From positions 62,001 to 126,000 of the forward strand of contig JAEZYD010000003.1 in NCBI GenBank assembly GCA_023419375.1: a stretch of DNA of 64,000 nt, written 5' to 3'. The notes beneath the pieces were generated by a model. That model was not told the DNA's origin. It saw only the letters and a list, made by a program, of their open reading frames with translations, and did not search any database. Position 1 is the first letter of the stretch; every line of letters begins with the position of its first letter. The position numbers were made by a program, and so were the translations under genes. The stretch comes from Pseudomonadota bacterium. Lineage in GTDB: Bacteria; Desulfobacterota; Desulfovibrionia; Desulfovibrionales; Desulfovibrionaceae. Positions 1-8,463 of the stretch are shown here, one piece after another.

Positions 1-487
1 TGCCGTCAATGTCCACCAGCAGGTGCCCCACGGGCGTCTTGTAGCTCAGGGGAATGCTCAGGCGGTAGCCATCGGCGGTTTTGATGGCGCCTTGCGGGCC
101 GTCTTTGCCCTCGCTGGCCTGCGGGGCTGTACCGGCAGGCAATGTACTTTCCGCTGCTGAACCCAAGGCTGGCTGCGCATAGAGCGTGGAACCCCTGGCA
201 TCAATAATGGCCACACGTTTGATGCCCGCCGCGCTCTGTCCCAATTCCGCCAGCATTTCGTCCATTCCGGCGAACGAAGCCAACGGCTTGCCAAAACGCA
301 TGCCGCGTTCAATATCGCGGGCCAGGCGTTCGGCACCGCTGCGATAGCCGGAAAGCACCATGTCGGTTGCCAGCGTATTCAGCGTGGAAACCGAGAGCAG
401 CACGTTGAAGCCCAGAGTAACCAGCAGAACTCCAAGCCCGAGCAGCAGGGCATTGATGCGCAGTTTGCGCGTGGCGCGGATAAGCAC
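1..487 (-). CDS. membrane sensor protein, N-terminal part only (runs off the window)
   Basis: The frame opens with GTG at 487, eight bases below the preceding stop and with an AAGG ribosome site about 6 bases upstream. It stays open to the window edge, giving about 162 residues. The start is basic (Arg/Lys-rich), followed by one strong membrane segment at about residues 10-32 and then a soluble, probably periplasmic stretch. This is the usual beginning of a sensor kinase, a diguanylate cyclase or a SpoIIE-type regulator, but the output domain lies outside the window, so the class is unknown. It sits directly downstream of a solute-binding protein gene in the same direction, so it may sense the ligand of that protein (inference). 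Confidence 0.6.
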   Translation of the reverse strand, partial: MLIRATRKLRINALLLGLGVLLVTLGFNVLLSVSTLNTLATDMVLSGYRSGAERLARDIERGMRFGKPLASFAGMDEMLAELGQSAAGIKRVAIIDARGSTLYAQPALGSAAESTLPAGTAPQASEGKDGPQGAIKTADGYRLSIPLSYKTPVGHLLVDIDG

Positions 488-496
488 GGGAAATCC

Positions 497-1642
497 TTAG
501 GGGGTACCGGGGTGCGGCTGGCTGATGGTTTCGTGCAGTTCGTCCGCCGTTACCAGCACGTCAAAGGGAAAATCAAAGCCGATGGCCTTGGCGGTGGCAA
601 GGTTCAGGGCAATGGAAGGCTCGGACTGGTCAAGCATGGGCAATGTGCGCGGCTGCGTGCCACCCAGTATGGCGTGGGCCTGCCCGGCCAGCGCTATGCC
701 GCTGGGGCCGAAATTCCAGGTGGAAAAGCCCATGAGCGCTCCGGCTTTGACATATTCCGACCCGTCGCGCGCAAAGGTGGGTATCTTCCACTGATTCAGT
801 TTTTGCAGCAGCGGGGCCATGCCTTCGCCGCCGATATCAAAGCAGTTCAGCGGGCCGATAAAGAAGGCGTCCATGCCCTGCTTGCGCAGTTCGTCCAGCC
901 CCTTGCGGCATTCCTCCGTGCTTTCGGCGGAGGAGAGGCCATCGTAGAGCACAAGGGAAAATCCCAGCTCCGAGGCAATGGCCTGGGCATCGCCAAGTGC
1001 TGCGTACACGCGGCCTTCCTGACTGTTCTGAAGCATGATGCCCATTTTGTGAAAGCGCACCACATCGTAAAAAACGCGGTACATGGAAGACCAGCGGTCA
1101 ACTTCCACCCGACAGGTAAAGTTGTCTACGCCGGAATCCTGCGCGCTTTTGACAACCCCGGCAGCCACAGGGTCAGCCATGCCCATGCCCAGAATGGGCA
1201 ATCGGCCATCGTTGACCGCCAGCAATGCCTTGACCGCCGCGGTGCCCATGCCCACCACAAGGTCAAGATCCTTGCGCTGCAAAAGCTGCTTTGCCATTTC
1301 AGGCAGGCGGCGCATCTGCGCTGGTTCCCAACCGGGGCTGAAGCGTGCGTCGGCAGGGTATTCGCAACGGATGTCGTCATACTTGCCCATACCTTCGCGA
1401 AAGGCGCTCCAGGTATTGTCAAACAGCCAGAACGGCCCGGCCTCAAGATAGCCGATGCGTTTTACAGGCGGGTTGGCCCAGGCGGGGGGGCAGAAGGCGA
1501 GAAACAGCCCGCCCAGAAAGAGTATGGCAAGAATCAGCGAGGTCAGGCGCTGCAAAAATGCGGCTGCATGGGGGCGTTGCCCCTGATGTTGCTGCGGGCG
1601 CAGCAAGAGGCAAGGGCCATTGGCTGTCATTGGAAAAAGCAT
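497..1642 (-). CDS. ABC-type solute-binding protein, PF04392-like
   Basis: The protein has 381 residues. A basic N-terminal stretch leads into a hydrophobic signal segment at about residues 32-55 that ends near an Ala-rich cleavage site (PPAWA). The mature part has the two-lobe pattern of the PF04392 ABC substrate-binding family, with motifs such as GYLEAGP, VVGMGTAAVKALL and FARDGSEYVKAGALMG. A paralogue lies at 6303-7436. No permease or ATPase gene accompanies it here; the next gene is a membrane sensor, so a role in ligand sensing is possible. The first ATG (1642) has a poorly spaced ribosome site, so a slightly later start such as the ATG at 1630 cannot be excluded. The ligand is unknown. 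Confidence 0.8.
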   Translation of the reverse strand: MLFPMTANGPCLLLRPQQHQGQRPHAAAFLQRLTSLILAILFLGGLFLAFCPPAWANPPVKRIGYLEAGPFWLFDNTWSAFREGMGKYDDIRCEYPADARFSPGWEPAQMRRLPEMAKQLLQRKDLDLVVGMGTAAVKALLAVNDGRLPILGMGMADPVAAGVVKSAQDSGVDNFTCRVEVDRWSSMYRVFYDVVRFHKMGIMLQNSQEGRVYAALGDAQAIASELGFSLVLYDGLSSAESTEECRKGLDELRKQGMDAFFIGPLNCFDIGGEGMAPLLQKLNQWKIPTFARDGSEYVKAGALMGFSTWNFGPSGIALAGQAHAILGGTQPRTLPMLDQSEPSIALNLATAKAIGFDFPFDVLVTADELHETISQPHPGTP

Positions 1643-1696
1643 GCCTACTGCGCCGCGTGAAAGAGTGTGTTCATCTGAACCGTACCCGTATATAGC

Positions 1697-1864
1697 CTAG
1701 CAGCCCGTGGGCTTTTTGGGGCTTGAGGCGATGACAAGCAGCAGCCCCACCAGGGGAGTCAGCAGAACACTGGCAAAAAAGTTGCCCCAGAATCCCAGCC
1801 GGGAATTGATGCCCAAAAGCCCGATCAGCAGGCTCATGCCCAGTATGAGAACGAACAATAACAC
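1697..1864 (-). CDS. small membrane protein (55 aa)
   Basis: A GTG-initiated frame of 55 residues starts 12 bases after the SPFH-protein gene and has a GGGAGG ribosome site 6 bases upstream. It encodes two hydrophobic stretches, about residues 1-19 and 27-46, linked by a short polar turn (NSRLGFWGN), and ends with a lysine-containing tail (SSPKKPTGC). This looks like a small two-helix inner-membrane protein. Its position as last gene of the exporter operon suggests it helps the SPFH protein or the transporter. I recognise no family. The evidence is the ribosome site, the operon spacing and the hydrophobicity pattern only. Confidence 0.6.
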   Translation of the reverse strand: MLLFVLILGMSLLIGLLGINSRLGFWGNFFASVLLTPLVGLLLVIASSPKKPTGC

Positions 1865-1876
1865 TGCGGGCCTCCC

Positions 1877-3187
1877 TTATTGCCTTACAGCGCCGCCACG
1901 GTGCGGTTGCAGCAGGGTTTTATTCAACCTCTGGATGTAATCCGATACATTTTCTCCGGGGGCGATCCAGCCAGCCCCGGCGGGCGCTTGGGCTTCGGCA
2001 GACGCGGCAGAATCCTGCCTTGCGTTGTCGTTACGCGGCCCGTATTGCGGCGCATACTGCGCCCCGGATTGGGAGTCGTGCTGGATTTGAGGGCGCAGGC
2101 CGGAATGTGAATTGGGGCGGAACGGGGGCGTTTTGCCGGGTTCGGGCCGCATCTGCCCTGGCTGAACTTGGCCAGGCCGTATGCCATCAGGCCGCTTCTG
2201 GTCCGGGCTTTCCCCATCTGTTCCCGACATGTCCGGCTTGGCAGGCGTCTGCTGGCTTCCCTGCGGGGGAGTCTTGGAGGCCGCCCCCTGATTGGGCGTT
2301 TTTGCTGTATTGGCGGCGTCAGGCGCGCCTGCGCCAGTGGGCGAATCTGCATTGAGAATAACAGGCAGACCATCCTTGCCGCCGATCACAACCACCTTGG
2401 CGTTGGACGAACCCGCAAGCTCCTTGGTGGCCTGAATGCCCTCGTAGCGCAGGAAGTTCTGCGTCATGTTCTCGTTGACAAGCGTCTGGTAGGCCTTGAT
2501 GCCTTCGCCTTCAATGGTCTTGCGGCGGGCTTCCTGCTGGGCTTCAAGCAGAATGTACTTGTAGCGCAGGTAATCCTGCTCTGCTATGAGCTTGCGTTCA
2601 ATGGCCTCGCGCAGCACTTCGGGCAAGGTGATGCTTTTGACCACAAAGCCCTGAATAAGAATGGGGATGCGCCCCATTTCTTCCACGGCGTCCACCAGCA
2701 TCTGGTCTTGCAGTTCCTGACGCGCTGTGGAGTAGAGGTCGTCTGGCCGGTAGCTGCCGATGGTTTGCCGCACGGCGGAATTCATGATGGGGATGACGAC
2801 CTTGTCGCGGTAGTTCGGGCCGATTTCCTGATGCAGGTTTGGCAGGCGGTCGCGGATGATCTGAAAACGCAGCGAAATCTGCACGTTGATGGTCAGGCCG
2901 TCCACGGTCAGCACATCGATGTTCTGGGTTTCTTCCTGCACGCGCACATCATAGATATACATGATGTTCCAGGGCTGGATGAAATGTATGCCTTCCTCGT
3001 AGGTGTGCTGCAACTGTGTGCCGCCGCGAAAGCGCGCATACAGAACGCCCAGCTCGCCGGGCTTGATGGAAATGACAATGCTCGGCCAGAGAAAGATGAG
3101 CAGCAGTGTTGCGACAGCACCCGCGATTATCAACCGCAGGCGATTGCGGCGCAACATTTCCCGTATATTTGCACAGACGCTTTTCAT
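1877..3187 (-). CDS. SPFH/band-7 (prohibitin-like) membrane protein
   Basis: The protein has 436 residues. One N-terminal membrane helix (about residues 18-38) is followed by a band-7/prohibitin domain to about residue 250, with typical text such as PGELGVLYARFRGGT, VDGLTINVQISLRFQI and ALREAIERKLIAEQ-like helices. A glutamate, alanine and arginine-rich helical stretch (residues 200-235) should form the oligomerising coiled coil. The last 140 residues are low in complexity (Pro, Gln, Gly, Ala) and probably disordered. Such proteins form membrane rings or scaffolds. The ATG overlaps the stop of the upstream secreted-protein gene (ATGA), so the two are translationally coupled, and a small membrane protein follows. 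The exact function is unknown. Confidence 0.85.
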   Translation of the reverse strand: MKSVCANIREMLRRNRLRLIIAGAVATLLLIFLWPSIVISIKPGELGVLYARFRGGTQLQHTYEEGIHFIQPWNIMYIYDVRVQEETQNIDVLTVDGLTINVQISLRFQIIRDRLPNLHQEIGPNYRDKVVIPIMNSAVRQTIGSYRPDDLYSTARQELQDQMLVDAVEEMGRIPILIQGFVVKSITLPEVLREAIERKLIAEQDYLRYKYILLEAQQEARRKTIEGEGIKAYQTLVNENMTQNFLRYEGIQATKELAGSSNAKVVVIGGKDGLPVILNADSPTGAGAPDAANTAKTPNQGAASKTPPQGSQQTPAKPDMSGTDGESPDQKRPDGIRPGQVQPGQMRPEPGKTPPFRPNSHSGLRPQIQHDSQSGAQYAPQYGPRNDNARQDSAASAEAQAPAGAGWIAPGENVSDYIQRLNKTLLQPHRGGAVRQ

Positions 3188-3675
3188 TGGTCCAACCGGT
3201 AGGTTTGCTGTGTATATTGCGCGGAGCCGCGCCAGAACATATCAAGCGTATAGTCTATGCACTGCCTTTCAAACAGAATGCAGCGTTCTTTGTCGTCTTC
3301 CGTCTGACCCATGCAGATATTGTAAAGAATGGGGCACATATCAACATTGAGCACAAATTCGCCAAGATTGGGGCGCGAATGGATTCCCTTGCGGGCATGG
3401 CGCACAAGGCTCTTGACGTATTTGTTATTGCAAATCTGGATGCGCTGCCCGTAATCGTGGTTTTCTTCGTAGCATTTCAGCCTGTTCTGAATGGTTTGCG
3501 TGTTTTCCACAGCATTCACTTCAGAGGGCATGGTGTCGCGCACATTGTTGTACAGTTCGCGCACAAACTGGATGTTGGAATTGCCCGTAAGATCCTTGGC
3601 TCCGACCAGTGGGGCGGCGCACAAGCACAGCAGGGCCGTCAGAAGGAGGGCAAGCCGCAGAAAGTGGCTGCTCAT
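3184..3675 (-). CDS. secreted six-cysteine protein of unknown function
   Basis: The product has 163 residues and a clear signal peptide (basic MSSHFLR start, Leu-rich core, cleavage near VGA-KD). The mature part is about 137 residues and contains six cysteines (in KCYE, ICNN, DMCP, NICM, RCIL and QCID), an even number compatible with three disulfides. It is predicted to be periplasmic. I do not recognise the family. The start overlaps the stop of the upstream ABC exporter gene by four bases, and its own stop overlaps the start of the SPFH gene in the same way. The three proteins are therefore very likely made together and may act as one export or envelope system. Confidence 0.75.
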   Translation of the reverse strand: MSSHFLRLALLLTALLCLCAAPLVGAKDLTGNSNIQFVRELYNNVRDTMPSEVNAVENTQTIQNRLKCYEENHDYGQRIQICNNKYVKSLVRHARKGIHSRPNLGEFVLNVDMCPILYNICMGQTEDDKERCILFERQCIDYTLDMFWRGSAQYTQQTYRLDQ

Positions 3676-5354
3676 GCCTGCACCCCTTCGCCAAAGGGTT
3701 CTTCCACAAAGCCGCCTTCGCGCATGGTCAGCACCCTGTCGGCCACGTGGAAGTAACGGTCGTCATGCGATATGGCCAGGATTGTGCCGCCCTGGCGGAT
3801 GATGTCGGGCAGCAGTTCCTCGTAAAAATAGCGGCGGAAAACAGGGTCGAAATCCGCGGCCACTTCGTCAAACAGGTAGATGTGGCGCTTTTCAAGCAGC
3901 GCACAGGCCAGGGCAAGACGTTTGCGCTGCCCGGCAGAGAGATCAAGCGTGGAGAACGTGCCGTCTTCGAGCAGGCTCACCTTGGTTTCCATGTGCAGGG
4001 TGCGCAGCACATCCGTGAGCTGGGCCGGGGTGATGTTCAGGCCGAGGGGGCGGGAAAACAGGTGATAGTCTGTAGGCACAATGGTGAAGAGGTTGCGGTA
4101 GGATTCCATGTTGACGTCGGAAAGCATGACGTTGTTCAGGAACATTTCTCCGCTCTCGGGCGCGTACAGCCCGGCCAGCACCTTCATGAAGGTAGATTTG
4201 CCCGACCCGTTGCCGCCGCGAATAAACACCAGTTCGCCCTTGCGCAGCTCAAAGTTGTCTACCGCAATGCCGAAAAGCCGCATGCCGCTGCGGTCGTGGT
4301 AGTCAAAACGCACATCGCGCAGGGCTATGGAATCAAAAGACGGCACAATGGGGTCGCCCTGCTGCCAGCGCGCCTTGACGCCTGCGTTCTCAAAGGGTTC
4401 CGTCACGGCGTCTATCTGCGATTCCACCGCTGCAAGCTCCTGCAGGCTCATTTCTACCTTTGCCATCATGGGCACCGAGGTAATCAGGCTGATGAGCGGG
4501 CTCAGGCTGAACATGCACAGCACCAGCAGCGAGGAAGTTTCCGACGTTTCGAGGTTCAGAACCTTGGGCATGATAAAAAGTATCAGCCCCAGAATCAGCA
4601 GGTTGAACATGGCAAAAAATGATATGCCAAGGGCGTGCCTGTGCTCGGTGGCGTCGCGGGCTTCTGATGCCGCAGAAAGATCCGGGATGATCTGTTCGCC
4701 AAACAGCGCCGTAGTTTTGGGCTTGTGCATTTTGAGCTGCTGCAGACCGGCATAAAGGTCGCGCAGGCCCGCGCAAAAGCGCTGGTCGGCCTGCATGGCT
4801 GGCCCCATGTGCGCATGCACCTTGTTGATAAGGTGCAGAAAAATCCAGAACCCCATGGCAAGAAAAAGAAAAACGCCCAGCGTACCGGGAATGGACACCG
4901 TTGCCATCTTGGCAAAAGAGAGCACCACCATCACCGTGTTGGCCGAGGCCGCAACGAGCATTCGGGCCGCTTCAACCACCATTTCGCGTCCGTCAAGCAG
5001 GGCGGACTGGATGCGGTTTTTGTCCAGCTTTTCATATTCCAGCAGGGAAACGCCGCGCAGCTTGGCGGCAATGCGCATGCGCCATTCCATGATGCCGCGC
5101 AGGGCAATCTGCGCCGAGCGCCCCGTTATGTAGCGGAAGAGAAAATAAAAGGAGGCGAGGCTCACCAGAAAAGCAAGAAAGGTGCTGAATTCCAGTCCGT
5201 CTTCAGAAAGCTGCTGCAAGCCCTGAAGCACCGAAAAAACGGCAAGCCCCTGCATGATGCCTGAGCCGAGGCATGCGGCGGCAATTTTTTTGCCTTCCTC
5301 GCCGGCCTGTTCCCACAGAAGTTTCAGAAAAAGCGATTCTTTCAGTTGCAGCAT
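3672..5354 (-). CDS. ABC exporter, cyclic-peptide transporter type (fused membrane and ATPase domains)
   Basis: The protein has 560 residues. The N-terminal half (about 1-310) carries the membrane segments of a half-transporter. The C-terminal half is the ATPase, with Walker A GGNGSGKS near residue 380, signature LSAGQRKRL near 473 and Walker B IYLFDE near 493. The unusual signature region and overall layout match the SyrD/PvdE/YojI group (cyclic peptide exporters, TIGR01194-like), which usually exports peptides or siderophores to the periplasm. It heads the operon exporter - secreted protein - SPFH protein - small membrane protein, with ATGA overlaps. The NRPS-PKS locus lies a few kilobases away, so it may export that product, although they are separate transcription units. 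Confidence 0.85.
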   Translation of the reverse strand: MLQLKESLFLKLLWEQAGEEGKKIAAACLGSGIMQGLAVFSVLQGLQQLSEDGLEFSTFLAFLVSLASFYFLFRYITGRSAQIALRGIMEWRMRIAAKLRGVSLLEYEKLDKNRIQSALLDGREMVVEAARMLVAASANTVMVVLSFAKMATVSIPGTLGVFLFLAMGFWIFLHLINKVHAHMGPAMQADQRFCAGLRDLYAGLQQLKMHKPKTTALFGEQIIPDLSAASEARDATEHRHALGISFFAMFNLLILGLILFIMPKVLNLETSETSSLLVLCMFSLSPLISLITSVPMMAKVEMSLQELAAVESQIDAVTEPFENAGVKARWQQGDPIVPSFDSIALRDVRFDYHDRSGMRLFGIAVDNFELRKGELVFIRGGNGSGKSTFMKVLAGLYAPESGEMFLNNVMLSDVNMESYRNLFTIVPTDYHLFSRPLGLNITPAQLTDVLRTLHMETKVSLLEDGTFSTLDLSAGQRKRLALACALLEKRHIYLFDEVAADFDPVFRRYFYEELLPDIIRQGGTILAISHDDRYFHVADRVLTMREGGFVEEPFGEGVQA

Positions 5355-5567
5355 GTGGTTCTGTGGCCCCGGTGTTCAGGTGCGCCGCGCATTACAGCAT
5401 GCCCGGCGGTCTTGTATGCGCCCCTGTGCAGTGCAGGGGCTCTGGCAAAATCAATAGTCAACGCTGCCGCAATGGCAGACACGGCCTTTGCCAAGGCCTA
5501 AAATGCATGCTCTGGCAGCCGGTTTCGGCATACGCGCGGCTGTGTACGGCGGGCGTAACAGCCAACA

Positions 5568-5603
5568 CTTCCGTAAGGGCCAGTTGCCCGGCCCATACGG
5601 AAG
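5568..5603 (-). terminator. terminator-like hairpin downstream of the DUF697-type gene
   Basis: A 14-bp inverted repeat with one mismatch (5568-5581 against 5590-5603, 8-base loop) lies 36 bases after the stop at 5639. The following minus-strand sequence is only moderately T-rich. A second, shorter 7-bp hairpin is at 5420-5440. The rest of the 5355-5638 gap shows no gene; it must also hold the promoter of the exporter operon. Confidence 0.5.
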
Positions 5604-5638
5604 GTTCCGATTCCCGAAACCGTCAGAGGTCGCCGACA

Positions 5639-6262
5639 TTAGGCCGCGTCTGTGCCCGCTTCTTTGGCGGGGGCTTCAGCGGCGGCTTCGTCCTTGGTTT
5701 CTTTTTTTATCTTGTTCTTGATCTTGCCGACAAAGGTTTTGCCTTCTTCAACCTTTTCCTTGAAGTAGGTCTTGGCTTCTTCGGCATTGAAATCAATCAG
5801 GTTGCCGCCCTTTCTGAAGTGGCGGTCAAAAACCCAGCCAAGGGCATAGGTGCTGGCGCCGCCCATTATGCTGATGGTAGCCGCGCCCGCGGTGAAGCCA
5901 ATGACCGGAATGCTTTTCAGCAGCGAGGCGGCCAGGGGTACGCTTGCCGTGGTCAGCAGGCCGCCGCACAGCGAAGAAATGATGGATTTGACGCGTTCTT
6001 TTTTGAATTCAACGCCGTGGGCCTGGGCCAATGCGTGAATGAGCTCAATCTGGAGGGCGGAAAGGCCCAGAAAATCTACAAGGGGCACCGGCACAAAACC
6101 AATGCCGATGGCGCCGTACACGCGCTTGCGGATGATGGCGTCCACCACGTCTTCCGAAGGGCAGGCGCGTTCGCACGTTTCCGTTTCAGCAGCGGCCTCG
6201 GACTGGCAGGCCATCTGATCTTCAACGCCGTCAACCTTGTTTTCCAACGTATCTTTTGTCAT
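5639..6262 (-). CDS. DUF697-type (YcjF-like) membrane protein
   Basis: The protein has 207 residues when started at the ATG at 6262, which has a GAGG ribosome site 7 bases upstream; the longer open frame has none. It has an acidic N-terminal tail, then a domain with IGFVPVPLVDFLGLSALQ-type sequence and a glycine- and alanine-rich hydrophobic part (about residues 90-140), as seen in DUF697 proteins, and a lysine- and glutamate-rich C-terminal tail. In other bacteria this domain often accompanies a small GTPase, but no GTPase domain or neighbour is present here. It follows the second solute-binding protein gene by 40 bases, so the two are probably co-transcribed. The biochemical role is unknown. 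Confidence 0.75.
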   Translation of the reverse strand: MTKDTLENKVDGVEDQMACQSEAAAETETCERACPSEDVVDAIIRKRVYGAIGIGFVPVPLVDFLGLSALQIELIHALAQAHGVEFKKERVKSIISSLCGGLLTTASVPLAASLLKSIPVIGFTAGAATISIMGGASTYALGWVFDRHFRKGGNLIDFNAEEAKTYFKEKVEEGKTFVGKIKNKIKKETKDEAAAEAPAKEAGTDAA

Positions 6263-6302
6263 GTGCAACCTCGTTGTGACCGGTTTCAGGGTTACGGGAA
6301 TT

Positions 6303-7436
6303 CTATTGGGCAACGGCCGTTTTATCAACGCCCGCCAGTGTGACGTCAAAGAGTTCGTCTGCCGAAATGAGCAGAATCAGCGGCAGATCCATGCCCATCT
6401 TCTGGGCCGTCACCAGATTCAGCGCAATCTTGGGCGTGTAGGCCGCTGTTTCAAGCTGGGTATTGGGCGGCAACAGGCCAAGCTGGGCTGCAATATGGTC
6501 AGCATAAAATTTGCCAAGTGGGACATAATCAAGGGTCGAAAGCCCCATCAGCGCGCCCCTGCGCACATGCACGCTGCCATCGCGCGCAAAGGTCTTGATA
6601 TGGTGGGCATTGAGCGTGTCAAAGATGGCCTGAGGGTTGGCCTGCGTCCAGTCAAAGCAGTTGAGGGCCGAAATGTAAAAGGCATCCACGCCCGCGTTCA
6701 TCAGCTTGTCTACCCCCTTGGCACATGATTCCAGGCTCTCCGCCTTGTCCAGAAAGGGGTATTCCACAAGTGCAAAGCCGCGCTCGCGCGCAACTTCGCG
6801 CGCTTCCCGCACGTTGGAGTATGAAAGGCCCTCGGGGCTGTCGTGGTACATGATGCCAAGGCGAAGAAAAGGCAGCGCCTCATGAAACAGGGCAAAGACC
6901 TTGAACCATTTGTCTTTGGTGTAGCGGATGGTCAGGTTGGCGGCGCCCTTGCCGGTGGCGCGATCCACAATGCCAGCGCCTGCCGGATCGGCCACGTCAA
7001 CGCTCATGATGGGCGTTTTGCCGTTGTTTTCGGCAAGCAGAGCCTTGGTGGCCTCTGTTCCCATGCTGATGATGACGTCGATATCCGGATTTTGCATCAG
7101 TTTGCGGGCCTCTGCGCGGTAAACGCTCTCGGAGGCATCCCAGCCGGGGCTGATGTACAGTTCGTCAGGCAGAACGATGCGGTCGGCAACCCCGCGTTGC
7201 CGCAGGGCCTTGAGGATTTCTTTTTGCAGCAGGGTAAATTCCCAGTACGGCCCGGCTTCAAAATAGGCCGCAACCTTGGGGCGCGAGACCTTGGGACGGG
7301 AGGGCGCCGGGGCTGGCGCTGCCATCTGTTCCACAGGCTCGCGCTGGGGGGCCGCCTGCACGTTTGCGCACAGGCATACTGCGCAGCAAAGTGCTGCGGC
7401 AAGTGTGGCGAAGAACGATCCGAGGCGGCTGCTCAT
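6303..7436 (-). CDS. ABC-type solute-binding protein, PF04392-like, second copy
   Basis: The product has 377 residues. I chose the ATG at 7436 because it gives a normal signal peptide (MSSRLGSFFATLAAALCC and onward to ANVQA); the open frame extends 30 codons further upstream without signal-peptide character. The mature part matches the protein at 497-1642 along its length (YFEAGPYWEF, IISMGTEATKALLAE, FYISALNCFD, FARDGSVHVRRGALMG). It is therefore a periplasmic solute-binding paralogue. It is followed by a DUF697-type gene rather than by transporter components. The ligand is unknown; the family is often linked to amino-acid or aromatic solutes, but nothing in the sequence decides this. Confidence 0.82.
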   Translation of the reverse strand: MSSRLGSFFATLAAALCCAVCLCANVQAAPQREPVEQMAAPAPAPSRPKVSRPKVAAYFEAGPYWEFTLLQKEILKALRQRGVADRIVLPDELYISPGWDASESVYRAEARKLMQNPDIDVIISMGTEATKALLAENNGKTPIMSVDVADPAGAGIVDRATGKGAANLTIRYTKDKWFKVFALFHEALPFLRLGIMYHDSPEGLSYSNVREAREVARERGFALVEYPFLDKAESLESCAKGVDKLMNAGVDAFYISALNCFDWTQANPQAIFDTLNAHHIKTFARDGSVHVRRGALMGLSTLDYVPLGKFYADHIAAQLGLLPPNTQLETAAYTPKIALNLVTAQKMGMDLPLILLISADELFDVTLAGVDKTAVAQ

Positions 7437-7716
7437 GGAACAAAATACCCTATGATGCGTTCTTGGTGACACAGAGTGTCCGCCGCTCGGCGGTTCTACC
7501 CAAAAACTGGAGTGGATTTTTTCCAAAATCCGTGCGGAGCAGACAAGCTTATTTTAGGGCAATCTGCGCTATTGACGGTGTTGGGCCACACGGATTTTCA
7601 CACGGGCGCAAAGCCATGCGCGCAGGTTTCAACATATCAGAGGAAAAGCAGTATCGTCCACATGAATTTGGGGCGCGCATCGGCATTTCTGCATGTTTTT
7701 TGGCGGGTTGCAGGGA

Positions 7717-8460
7717 TCAACAGGCAAGGCAGACCACGACGTCAAGGCTGGGACAATGAGCCGCCACGCTGCACTGGTAACCGTCTGTTGTTCTGATGTC
7801 GCGGCTTGTCCACTGCCCGCCATCCTCAAGCATTGTAGCTGTGCCTTGGGCGGCGTTTGCAGTGAAGGATGCTATCCAGCCGCTTTCTTGCGGCCCGGTG
7901 TGCACGCTAAAGCTTTGCAGGGGCATGCTCAGGCCCATGCCCGCAGCCTTGATTACGGCCTCCTTGCGCGTCCAGCAGCGGTAAAAGGCCGTTTGCAGCT
8001 CCGCCGGGGGCAGGGCCAGCAGGTCTTTTTGCTCTTGCGGGTGCAGCTGGCTGGTCAGCTCCGCCGCATCGGGCAGGGGGCGTATTCTTTCCACATCAAT
8101 GCCAACGCTTGCGCAGCGGCAAAGGGCCACCCACACCATACTGCCCGAATGGCTGATGGAAAAATCAACGGATACTCCCGGGCAAAAGGGCTTGCCGTAA
8201 GGGGAGCGGGCAAACACGGCGGCACTGTCCTGCCCAAAGGCGGCGCACAGCAGACGCCGCGCCAGCGCCCTGCCTGCCAGGTGCCGCGCCGCATCTTCCA
8301 TATGCACATAACGTCCGGCTTCCTGCTGCTCCTGCGGGGTGGTGTGGGGTGCGCAATGGCTGGGCCATTCAGTAATATTTTCAAGCTCCAGGCCAACGCA
8401 CAAAATGGACTTTTCCGGGGCGGACGGCGCGCGCCAGTTGCAAAAACGTTGCGCCAGCAC
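7717..8460 (-). CDS. 4'-phosphopantetheinyl transferase, Sfp type
   Basis: The protein has 247 residues from a GTG start 3 bases after the stop of the thioesterase gene. It transfers phosphopantetheine from CoA to the conserved serine of carrier domains. The Sfp-family motifs are present: SISHSG in the middle, the metal-binding VGIDVERI, and FYRCWTRKEAVIKAAGMGL with the conserved W-KEA-K pattern. The length fits the Sfp/EntD group rather than the short AcpS type. As the last gene of the aminomutase - thioesterase - transferase operon divergent from the megasynthase genes, it very probably activates the seven carrier domains encoded at 10564-30845. The N-terminal 50 residues are less certain; a start at an internal codon is possible. 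Confidence 0.9.
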   Translation of the reverse strand: MLAQRFCNWRAPSAPEKSILCVGLELENITEWPSHCAPHTTPQEQQEAGRYVHMEDAARHLAGRALARRLLCAAFGQDSAAVFARSPYGKPFCPGVSVDFSISHSGSMVWVALCRCASVGIDVERIRPLPDAAELTSQLHPQEQKDLLALPPAELQTAFYRCWTRKEAVIKAAGMGLSMPLQSFSVHTGPQESGWIASFTANAAQGTATMLEDGGQWTSRDIRTTDGYQCSVAAHCPSLDVVVCLAC

Positions 8461-8463
8461 CGT

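Noticed and set aside
512..1660. 382-codon open frame on the plus strand
   Set aside because: It is a mirror of the solute-binding protein gene on the other strand, has no ribosome site and no recognisable domain.
7514..7531. 7-bp hairpin between the phosphopantetheinyl transferase gene and the second solute-binding gene
   Set aside because: Short AT-rich stem without a T run in the right direction; too weak to call a terminator.
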